From contig CALPKD020000037.1 of NCBI GenBank assembly GCA_943324055.2, positions 1 to 8,411 of the forward strand: a DNA stretch of 8,411 bases, given 5' to 3'. Origin of the DNA: Chitinophaga pinensis. Lineage in GTDB: Bacteria; Bacteroidota; Bacteroidia; Chitinophagales; Chitinophagaceae. Under the pieces are notes generated by a model. The model made no database searches. It had not been told where the DNA came from and saw only the letters and a program-made list of their open reading frames with translations. Positions within the stretch are counted from its first letter, which is position 1. Each line of letters opens with the position of its first letter. A program made the translations under genes and the position numbers. Positions 1 to 5,750 of this stretch are shown here, piece after piece.

Positions 1-147
1 ATCAGATCAGCTGACGAAGCGGGTGATAAAGGTTTCTTTGCTGAAGCTTTCTTCCCAATTGACAGAACCATCTTTGGTATCAACTATGGTGTTGGTGCAG
101 TGGATTCACAAGTTCAATTAGCAGTGCATTTATATGCAACTAAATAA
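1..147 (+). CDS. YceI-like protein, C-terminal end (partial)
   Basis: The first frame is open from base 1 to a TAA at 145-147 and encodes the last 48 residues of a protein whose start lies outside the window. The segment FFPIDRTIFGINYGVG followed by an alternating hydrophobic strand (VQLAVHLYA) and a short end matches the closing part of the YceI family. There the conserved 'R-(T)-x-F-G-I' turn precedes the final beta strand of a lipocalin-like barrel. YceI proteins are usually periplasmic or secreted and bind long isoprenoid or lipid ligands; whether this one has a signal peptide cannot be seen. The gene is followed 29 bases later by a strong terminator hairpin, so it ends its transcription unit. 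The family call rests on this short tail only. Confidence 0.72.
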   Translation: MRSADEAGDKGFFAEAFFPIDRTIFGINYGVGAVDSQVQLAVHLYATK

Positions 148-176
148 TTAGGAAGCGTTTGAAAAATAACTTCTAA

Positions 177-216
177 ATAAAAGAGCCCCTAAAAATAAAA
201 TTAGGGGCTCTTTTAT
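177..216 (+). terminator. Rho-independent terminator after the YceI-like gene (probably bidirectional)
   Basis: A perfect 16-bp inverted repeat (177-192 with 201-216) encloses an 8-base A-rich loop. The core AGAGCCCCTAA pairs with TTAGGGGCTCT, and the descending arm ends in TTTTAT. A-rich sequence on the left arm gives a T run on the opposite strand too, so it can stop transcription from both sides. It lies 29 bases after the YceI-like stop codon. Confidence 0.85.
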
Positions 217-256
217 GCTATTAGGAGAATTTATTTTTCAAAATAGGTCTACTATT

Positions 257-297
257 TCTCTTTCAAAAAATACTCCTTAAATCTCTTTTCAAAAAAT
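257..297. repeat. Short imperfect direct repeat in the intergenic spacer
   Basis: TCTCTTTCAAAAAAT (257-271) recurs 25 bases later as TCTCTTTTCAAAAAAT (282-297), differing by one inserted T. It lies between the two terminator hairpins, where no gene is evident. With such simple T/A-rich composition it may be chance or the remains of a small duplication. No function is assigned. Confidence 0.3.
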
Positions 298-314
298 GAG
301 GACTACCGCTAGGT

Positions 315-353
315 AAATAAAAATCCCTAAATTTTTATTAGGGAGTTTTATTT
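315..353 (-). terminator. Rho-independent terminator of the minus-strand operon
   Basis: A 16-bp stem with one mismatch (315-330 with 338-353; A323 opposes G345) encloses a 7-base loop. Read on the minus strand, the stem core CTCCCTAA / TTAGGGA is followed by TTTTTATTT, the layout of an intrinsic terminator. It begins 33 bases past the stop codon of the DinB-fold gene, the last gene of the block. The + strand reading is also T-rich, so it may act in both directions. Confidence 0.8.
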
Positions 354-385
354 TTAGTTCGAATTTTTTGAATTCTTCATCATAA

Positions 386-898
386 TTATATCTCGTAACG
401 CTCTTTTACCACATGTAAATGGTGAAGTGCATGGCCAAATATGATAAAGCCTAATGCATTTACTGAAATATCGTTCTCTGCTACTTTGCCTTTTTGTTTC
501 ATGTCCTCCTCGCTAAACGAAGCGAATAACATATTGGTAGATTGTCTGATCATTCTCCACTCAATCAACATATCCTTCCAATTTCTATTTGCGGCTGTTG
601 CATTGCTTGCATAATCATTCTCGTCAAAGCTAGGCAGGGAAGTGGTATCGCGTCTTGCAATTGCTAATGCACGATAAGCGAATATTCGTTCTGTATCAAT
701 GACGTGTTGAAACATTTGCTTAATAGTCCATTTGCCTGGCTCATAGGCAAGATCAATTTTTTCTAATGGGATCGCGTTCCAAGAATCAATAATGCGTTCG
801 TTAAATTGTCTTACTAATACTTCGTAATCTTTTCCGCTTGTATAATTAATGTAGGCTTGGTAAAAGGGAGGGAATTCGGTTGCACTGGGTCTTGACAT
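386..898 (-). CDS. DinB-fold (DinB_2/YfiT-like) putative metal-dependent protein
   Basis: This 170-residue protein has the length and motif order of the DinB/YfiT four-helix-bundle superfamily. GKWTIKQMFQHVIDTER (about 55-71) carries the first metal-ligand histidine, H65. It is followed by the family's RxLAxARRD...LPSFDENDYA stretch (about 76-97). GHALHHLHVVKERY (155-168) supplies H156 and H160, the i/i+4 pair that completes the usual three-histidine metal site. No signal peptide or membrane segment is visible, so it should be cytoplasmic. Family members include thiol-S-transferases that use bacillithiol or mycothiol and many damage-inducible proteins of unknown activity. The substrate here cannot be deduced, and DNA repair should not be read into the name. 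It starts at an ATG 9 bases after the protease stop codon, has no promoter of its own that I can see, and is the last gene of the operon. Confidence 0.88.
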   Translation of the reverse strand: MSRPSATEFPPFYQAYINYTSGKDYEVLVRQFNERIIDSWNAIPLEKIDLAYEPGKWTIKQMFQHVIDTERIFAYRALAIARRDTTSLPSFDENDYASNATAANRNWKDMLIEWRMIRQSTNMLFASFSEEDMKQKGKVAENDISVNALGFIIFGHALHHLHVVKERYEI

Positions 899-907
899 AT
901 TTAATTT

Positions 908-2566
908 TTAAGGGTTCTTTCTTTTTTGAGTTTTAGCTGGTTTAGCAGCGTTATAGTTTTTTGCCATTTCAACTGCATTTGCGGCATTAATAATTCCACC
1001 TGTTTTACTTATTTCTTTAAGCGTATTACTTTGTTCATGTTGAGGAACATTATAAGTAGTGGAAGGATCAACTGGTTGCCATGCGCTGCGCAAAAGTATT
1101 TCTTTTACTTGAATGGCTGAGAGATTCGGAAAATAAGATCTAATCATAGCAGCAATATGACTTACAATTGGAGCTGCCATACTGGTCCCGTCTAAATAGC
1201 CGTGATTGTTTGTGCCAGGAATAGTCGAATATATTTTCACACCCGGAGACATCACATCTACAATCTTAGGACCAAAATTACTGAAGTCAGTCAATAGAGA
1301 TCCATTAATACTAGAATCGCTACTTGCTGCAATCGTGATGATGTTGTTAGCAGTGTCATTAAAAGAGCTCGAATAGGGACTAGGATATACATTTTTTTGG
1401 TCTAAATCATAAAATTCATTGCCTGCTGAATGAACGATTAAAACATCTTTTTTTGCAGCATAGCGAATCGCACTATCCACCCAAGGCTGTTCTGGTGAAT
1501 AGGATTTCCCAAAACTCATATTAATAACTTTAGCCCCATTATCTACCGCATATCTAATGCCAAGTGCAATATCTTTATCATATTCATCCCCATCGGGTAC
1601 GACACGAACACTCATAATTTTGATCAAAGGATACAAGCTGCTTACTTTCCAATTGGAGTCGGGAATACTAGCCACTAATCCTGCAACGTGGGTTCCATGT
1701 TTTGCACTAGGGCCCGTAAAATCATTGTTACCGTAAAATTGATCTGAAAAATTTTCGTAATCATCTTTTATAATATCCGATCGAATAGGGGCAGGGGCTT
1801 GTGTCTTTGCATTTGCCGCTTTATCCTTACTATCAACGTATTCTTCTAAATCATGAATTACATCTGGGAAAGTGGCTTCCTTGTCAATACCTAAAATAGT
1901 GACTGTTCGCAGGTAGGACATTTTAGATTCTAAAGTAGAACGACCTAGTGGTTGAAAAGGGGCGAGTTGAAGGGCTGTAAAATTAGAATCGTTCAATTCT
2001 TTAATAATATTATTGCCTAATTTTTTTATTGCAGCAGTCGCTGCTTTAAAATACTGAAGGCTTGCTGCTTCGTCTGCTGAAAATTCAATTTCAATTGCTG
2101 CATTTTGCCAAAGTTGGTATTCCTTTTTCTGTGCCTTAGTGAATAGTGTGGTATCGATTGTTTTTCCTTCGTAAAGCGTTTTGTACCTATGGTAGATTCT
2201 TGATTTTTCGGCAGCAGCTTTGTCAATATTTCGTCCATCTTTACCACCTAAAAAATTCCACCCATGTACGTCGTCTACATATCCATTGTGGTCATCGTCT
2301 ATTTTATTATTGGGAATTTCTTTTGTATTTGTCCAGAGTAAATTCTTTAATTCATTATGAGTGCTATCAACGCCTCCATCTAATACCGCAACGATAATAG
2401 GAGTGGGCTTGTTAGGCAGGTTGGATAATAATTGATAGGCTTTGTGTAAACTAATACCATGCACTGAATCTTTTTCATAATCCTTCCAATGCCAATTTTG
2501 ATTCGATTGGCTAAAAGCAATTTGAAAAAATAAAACGAGCAATAAGGAACTAGCTACTCTGTTCAT
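908..2566 (-). CDS. Secreted subtilisin-like serine protease (peptidase family S8)
   Basis: The ATG at 2566 gives 552 residues. An in-frame TTG at 2581 would add five residues but overlap the upstream gene and put extra residues before the signal peptide, so I prefer the ATG. MNRVASSLLLVLFFQIAFSQ is a typical Sec signal with likely cleavage near FSQ-S and no lipobox cysteine. The catalytic triad is complete: Asp63 in AVLDGGVDSTH, His290 in HGTHVAG, Ser462 in GTSMAAP, with oxyanion Asn383 in HSAGNEF. After the Asp comes DDDHNGYVDDVHGWNF, an acidic/Asn motif recurrent in Bacteroidota S8 proteases that may bind calcium (inferred). Asp and His are 227 residues apart, against about 30 in subtilisin, because of a mostly helical, Lys/Ala-rich insertion. 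There is no clear T9SS C-terminal domain; the chain ends in a basic tail (KTQKRKNP). It probably acts in the periplasm or outside the cell. It starts 4 bases after the dehydrogenase stop codon, suggesting coupled translation. Targets are unknown. Confidence 0.93.
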   Translation of the reverse strand: MNRVASSLLLVLFFQIAFSQSNQNWHWKDYEKDSVHGISLHKAYQLLSNLPNKPTPIIVAVLDGGVDSTHNELKNLLWTNTKEIPNNKIDDDHNGYVDDVHGWNFLGGKDGRNIDKAAAEKSRIYHRYKTLYEGKTIDTTLFTKAQKKEYQLWQNAAIEIEFSADEAASLQYFKAATAAIKKLGNNIIKELNDSNFTALQLAPFQPLGRSTLESKMSYLRTVTILGIDKEATFPDVIHDLEEYVDSKDKAANAKTQAPAPIRSDIIKDDYENFSDQFYGNNDFTGPSAKHGTHVAGLVASIPDSNWKVSSLYPLIKIMSVRVVPDGDEYDKDIALGIRYAVDNGAKVINMSFGKSYSPEQPWVDSAIRYAAKKDVLIVHSAGNEFYDLDQKNVYPSPYSSSFNDTANNIITIAASSDSSINGSLLTDFSNFGPKIVDVMSPGVKIYSTIPGTNNHGYLDGTSMAAPIVSHIAAMIRSYFPNLSAIQVKEILLRSAWQPVDPSTTYNVPQHEQSNTLKEISKTGGIINAANAVEMAKNYNAAKPAKTQKRKNP

Positions 2567-2570
2567 AAAT

Positions 2571-4094
2571 TTAAAAATCAAATTTTATACCTTGTGCTAA
2601 TGGCAATTGAGTACTCCAATTAATAGTATTCGTTTGTCTGCGCATATATGCTTTCCAAGCATCGCTTCCGCTTTCGCGGCCGCCACCTGTTTCTTTTTCG
2701 CCACCAAATGCACCGCCAATTTCAGCACCGCTGGTTCCAATATTTACATTGGCAATTCCGCAATCGCTTCCTTGACAAGACAAGAATAATTCAGACTCTC
2801 TCATGTTTAAAGTCATGATTGCAGAGGATAAACCTTGTGGTACATCGTTATGCATCGCAATGGCTTCCTCTAAGTTGAAATACTTCATTACATATAAGAT
2901 AGGAGCAAATGTTTCGTGTTGAACAATTGCATAATGAGGTAATGCTTCGGCAATACAAGGTTTTACATAACAACCACTTTCGAAACCAGCTCCATCCAGC
3001 ACTCCGCCTTCGACTAAGAATTTGCCACCTTCTTTTTTACAAGCTTCAATGGAATTCAAATACATTTTCACAGCATCTTTATCAATCAAGGGCCCCATGT
3101 GGTTTTTCACATCTAATGGGTCTCCAATTACAATTTGTTCATACGCCTTGGTCAATTTTGCAACAAAACTATCATATACTTTTTCGTGAATAATTAAGCG
3201 TCTAGTACTCGTGCATCTTTGTCCTGCGGTGCCTACTGCTCCAAACACAGCACCAATCAATGACATATCTAAATCGGCATGTTCTGAAATGATAATTCCA
3301 TTATTGCCGCCCAATTCTAATATTGTTTTTCCTAATCTTCCTGCTACTGCTATATTTAATTCCTTTCCCATTCTGGTAGATCCTGTTGCAGATACCAATG
3401 GGATACGCGTATCATGACTCATCCACTCGCCAACTTGTCGGCCTCCTTGAATAAGGTTATTGACGCCCTCTGGAACATTGTTTGCAACAAAAACTTTCTC
3501 TACTATTTTTTGAATTGCATTTCCACACAAAGGTGTTTTTTCACTTGGCTTCCATACGGTTACATTACCACATACCCATGCTAATGCAGCGTTCCAGCTC
3601 CACACAGCGACAGGGAAATTGAATGCTGAAATAATACCTACAATGCCCATTGGATGCCATTGCTCATACATTCGGTGTAAGGGCCTTTCGCTATGCATCG
3701 TTAATCCGTATAATTGTCTAGATAAGCCAACTGCAAAATCACAAATGTCAATCATCTCTTGTACCTCACCTAAACCTTCTTGTAAACTTTTACCCATTTC
3801 ATAGCTCACCAATTGTCCTAATGCATATTTATCATTTCTTAACGCTTCTCCCAATTGTCTTACTACTTCACCTCTTTTTGGTGCTGGCCATTTTCTCCAT
3901 TCTAGGTAAGCAGCTTCTGCAGTTTTAATTACATTTTCATAGGCTGCTTTATCTGTCGTTCTCACTGCGCCAATTAATTGTGCATCCACTGGTGAATAAG
4001 ATTCAATTACTTCGCCGTTACTTTTTTGCCAAATAGCGCCTGTCGAAGTGCCTTCGTTTTCCTTTTGAATGTGAAGCTGTTTTAAAAATTCCAT
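2571..4094 (-). CDS. Aldehyde dehydrogenase, ALDH7 (antiquitin / aminoadipate-semialdehyde) type
   Basis: This full-length (507 residues) NAD(P)+-dependent aldehyde dehydrogenase has all catalytic landmarks: Asn159 in SAFNFPVAVW, Lys182 in WKPSEKTP (cofactor), general base Glu260 in ILELGGNN, and nucleophile Cys294 in GQRCTSTRR. The C-terminal block GGAFGGEKETGGGRESGSD plus the following WKAYMRRQTNTINWS points to the ALDH7 branch. That branch oxidises alpha-aminoadipate semialdehyde / piperideine-6-carboxylate in lysine breakdown (bacterial AmaB, animal ALDH7A1) and can also detoxify other aldehydes. The protein is soluble and cytoplasmic with no signal sequence. The start ATG is the first after an in-frame TAG nine bases upstream. 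It lies 26 bases after rfaE2 and 4 bases before the protease. No other lysine-catabolic gene is nearby, so the physiological substrate is inferred from family only; general aldehyde clearance is the main alternative. Confidence 0.92.
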   Translation of the reverse strand: MEFLKQLHIQKENEGTSTGAIWQKSNGEVIESYSPVDAQLIGAVRTTDKAAYENVIKTAEAAYLEWRKWPAPKRGEVVRQLGEALRNDKYALGQLVSYEMGKSLQEGLGEVQEMIDICDFAVGLSRQLYGLTMHSERPLHRMYEQWHPMGIVGIISAFNFPVAVWSWNAALAWVCGNVTVWKPSEKTPLCGNAIQKIVEKVFVANNVPEGVNNLIQGGRQVGEWMSHDTRIPLVSATGSTRMGKELNIAVAGRLGKTILELGGNNGIIISEHADLDMSLIGAVFGAVGTAGQRCTSTRRLIIHEKVYDSFVAKLTKAYEQIVIGDPLDVKNHMGPLIDKDAVKMYLNSIEACKKEGGKFLVEGGVLDGAGFESGCYVKPCIAEALPHYAIVQHETFAPILYVMKYFNLEEAIAMHNDVPQGLSSAIMTLNMRESELFLSCQGSDCGIANVNIGTSGAEIGGAFGGEKETGGGRESGSDAWKAYMRRQTNTINWSTQLPLAQGIKFDF

Positions 4095-4120
4095 GGGGTA
4101 CTAATTATTTATGAATTATT

Positions 4121-4609
4121 TTATTGCTTAATTTTTTCAATAATATTGGTGGTCGAAAATCCCTCCACAATTGGGTTGATAATTACTTTTCCTCCATTGG
4201 CGATTATTTCCTTTGCACCTACTATCGTATCAATAGTATAGTCGCCACCTTTAACTAAAACATCTGGCAACAATGCAGAAATTAATTCAAGTGGGGTATC
4301 TTCTTCAAAAACTACCACCGCATCTACTAATACCAAGTTGGCTAAAATAACGGCTCTGCTATCTGTTGAGTTGATAGGACGTTCCGGGCCTTTTAATCTT
4401 TTTACACTTGCATCACTATTTAATCCTACAATTAAATAGTCGGCTTCCTTTGCAGTTTGCGCTAATGAATAAATATGTCCCGGGTGTAAGATGTCAAAGC
4501 AGCCATTTGTAAATGCATAAGTTTTCCCAATTACTTTACCTGCATAAATCATCGATTTTGCTTCGTCAACTGTCATTATTTTTTTCTGAATCCCTTCTAC
4601 AAAACGCAT
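4121..4609 (-). CDS. rfaE2: D-glycero-beta-D-manno-heptose 1-phosphate adenylyltransferase (stand-alone RfaE2 / HldE C-domain)
   Basis: This 162-residue nucleotidyltransferase of the cytidylyltransferase-like superfamily transfers AMP from ATP to heptose-1-phosphate on the way to ADP-heptose, the precursor of the LPS inner core. The signature FTNGCFDILHPGH (33-45) holds the HxGH nucleotide-binding motif (His42, His45). GLNSD (62-66), the following KRLKGPERPIN, LLPDVLVKGGDYT (113-125) and the closing GFSTTNIIEKI (150-160) with the STT-type phosphate motif all fit RfaE2. The sugar-kinase half (RfaE1), fused in the enterobacterial bifunctional HldE, is absent and not in this window. The start at 4609 keeps the N-terminal IQKKI...GKTYAFTNGC region seen in the family; an ATG 11 codons downstream (M12) is possible but less likely. 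It begins one base after the stop of the YbhN-like gene, indicating co-transcription and probably coupled translation. Confidence 0.92.
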   Translation of the reverse strand: MRFVEGIQKKIMTVDEAKSMIYAGKVIGKTYAFTNGCFDILHPGHIYSLAQTAKEADYLIVGLNSDASVKRLKGPERPINSTDSRAVILANLVLVDAVVVFEEDTPLELISALLPDVLVKGGDYTIDTIVGAKEIIANGGKVIINPIVEGFSTTNIIEKIKQ

Positions 4610-4610
4610 A

Positions 4611-5594
4611 TTATTTAACTTGTTTATTGATGAAAGGCAATAAGATTAAACTAATGCCACCAAGTACGATTACAATTATAAATTGAGAGAACCATTGTAA
4701 GGTTCCATTTGCTAAGCCTAATGTGTATTCAACTCCATTTAATTCTAACACCTTTGCCATAAAATAAGCATAGGCCCCAATTCCACCTGGAGTAAGTATC
4801 ATGCCAATACTCGCATACGCTAAACAACTAATAGCCGTTGAAAACGAACTCGCTGTTCCTTCGGTACCATATAAGCCAATGAATGTAGCGAACAGGTATA
4901 AAAACCAAATGCTAAAAGAGTAAAAGAAAAATAAATTATGTTTTTTTAATTTAGTAGCACTGATCACTCCTTCCCAAACGCCTAAGGCAATTTTTTTAAT
5001 AGTGGATAGGATCCCCGATAATTTTTTTCTAAAGATCCAAAATAGAAGCATTGCAACAAACAATATGCCGGCAACAATATAAAGTCCTAAATGGCCATTT
5101 CCGGAATTAGTAGGATCCTTTATGGCTTGCGCATTCAACTGTTGCCAACCAGCTTGGATTACATTAAACTGCAAAGTAAGCGCCAGTAAGAATACAACGC
5201 CAAGGCTTAGCACGTCAAAAGCGCGTTCTGCTACAATGGTACCTACAATTTTCTCGGCTGGTACATTTTCATATTTAGATAATAAGGTACATTTTAAAAC
5301 CTCCCCTAATCGAGGGATGGCCAAATTGGCTAGGTATCCAATGAGCACAGCAAGGAAGGTGTTCATAATGGATGGTTTGTATCCTAAAGGCTCCATGATT
5401 AGGCGCCAGCGTAGGGCTCGGATAAAATGAGAGAGTCCTAAAATAAAGAATACAGGGATAATGATCCAAAATTTGGACTTTTGTAGTGCTTTGGTGAATT
5501 TCTCCCATTCTTGAGGCGGTATTTGATGTAAACTCCACCAAATCAATAAGATGCCAATCAGGAAGAAAAAGCCTATTTTAAGGAATTTACCCAT
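4611..5594 (-). CDS. YbhN/UPF0104 family integral membrane protein (LPG-synthase/flippase-like TM domain)
   Basis: This 327-residue inner-membrane protein has about eight hydrophobic segments (roughly 4-21, 42-58, 78-96, 124-142, 168-187, 221-242, 252-275, 298-318). The conserved stretch from HFIRALRWRLIMEPLGYKPS (56-75) through IGYLANLAIPRLGEVLKC to KIVGTIVAERAFDVLSLG, and the late TPGGIGAYAYF (268-278), are the hallmarks of the YbhN / lysylphosphatidylglycerol-synthase membrane domain family. It lacks the cytoplasmic aminoacyl-transferase domain of true MprF proteins, so it should not make lysyl-PG. Stand-alone members are proposed lipid or glycolipid flippases or regulators, mostly without a proven substrate. 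An in-frame TGA nine bases upstream fixes the ATG as the first possible start in that stretch. It is the first gene of the minus-strand operon and sits one base before rfaE2, which suggests, but does not prove, a link with LPS or another envelope glycolipid. Confidence 0.88.
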   Translation of the reverse strand: MGKFLKIGFFFLIGILLIWWSLHQIPPQEWEKFTKALQKSKFWIIIPVFFILGLSHFIRALRWRLIMEPLGYKPSIMNTFLAVLIGYLANLAIPRLGEVLKCTLLSKYENVPAEKIVGTIVAERAFDVLSLGVVFLLALTLQFNVIQAGWQQLNAQAIKDPTNSGNGHLGLYIVAGILFVAMLLFWIFRKKLSGILSTIKKIALGVWEGVISATKLKKHNLFFFYSFSIWFLYLFATFIGLYGTEGTASSFSTAISCLAYASIGMILTPGGIGAYAYFMAKVLELNGVEYTLGLANGTLQWFSQFIIVIVLGGISLILLPFINKQVK

Positions 5595-5750
5595 AATACG
5601 TCATTTATTCAATGTCTTGCAATTTACAACCTATTGACAAGAAATCGGGTGGAGGGGAAGGATTTATTGCCCTTTTTTGGGGTTTCTTAAAGTCCTTACT
5701 ATTCCGTACCTTTGCACACTCAAAGTTGGTTCTGAGTTAAACCCAAAACA
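5595..5750. promoter_or_regulatory. Divergent intergenic promoter region
   Basis: This 156-base spacer separates two head-to-head transcription units and must hold the promoter of the leftward five-gene block unless that block is served from elsewhere. On the minus strand the best -7-like sequence I find is TAAATTG (5626-5620), one T short of TAnnTTTG and 25 bases before the ATG. No convincing -33 TTG stands at the right distance, so the leftward promoter is not pinned down. The middle (5641-5680) is unusually G-rich on the + strand for this window, with a small CCC-TTTTTT-GGG hairpin at 5670-5681. Confidence 0.55.
5707..5714 (+). promoter_or_regulatory. Bacteroidota-type -7 promoter element of the starch-synthase-like gene
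   Basis: TACCTTTG is an exact match to the TAnnTTTG -7 element used by the main sigma factor in Bacteroidota. It ends 36 bases before the ATG at 5751, leaving a leader of roughly 30 bases. The -33 box is weak: TTTC at 5683-5686 is at a usable spacing of 20, while the nearest TTTG (5676-5679) is 27 bases away. The downstream DUF4270 gene is probably transcribed from here too. Confidence 0.6.

Noticed and set aside
252..302. Minus-strand open stretch of 16 codons ending in TAG that reads like a protein tail (SSFFEKRFKEYFLKEK), possibly the remnant of a lost gene.
   Set aside because: It is bounded upstream by an in-frame TAG at 305-303, has no ATG, and lies in simple purine/pyrimidine-rich DNA containing a direct repeat. 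It is too short to separate from chance.
908..1000. C-terminal sorting domain (T9SS type) on the S8 protease.
   Set aside because: The chain ends soon after the catalytic domain with a helical stretch and a basic tail (KTQKRKNP); no beta-sandwich or typical Gly/Lys sorting motif is seen.
2146..2397. Plus-strand open frame of 83 codons opposite the protease gene (likewise 926-1120).
   Set aside because: The protease frame has complete S8 motifs. The antisense frames give Cys/His/Phe-rich, unfamiliar products with no promoter and look like shadows.
5122..5541. Open frames on both strands overlapping the YbhN-like gene.
   Set aside because: They lie inside a gene with clear family motifs and membrane segments, and their products show no recognisable domain.
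4611..5594. Lysylphosphatidylglycerol synthase (MprF) activity for the membrane protein.
   Set aside because: Only the membrane domain is present; the C-terminal aminoacyl-transferase domain needed for the reaction is absent and the protein stops after the last membrane segment.
5670..5681. Small hairpin CCC-TTTTTT-GGG in the divergent spacer as an operator.
   Set aside because: A three-base-pair stem is too weak and common to support a regulatory call.
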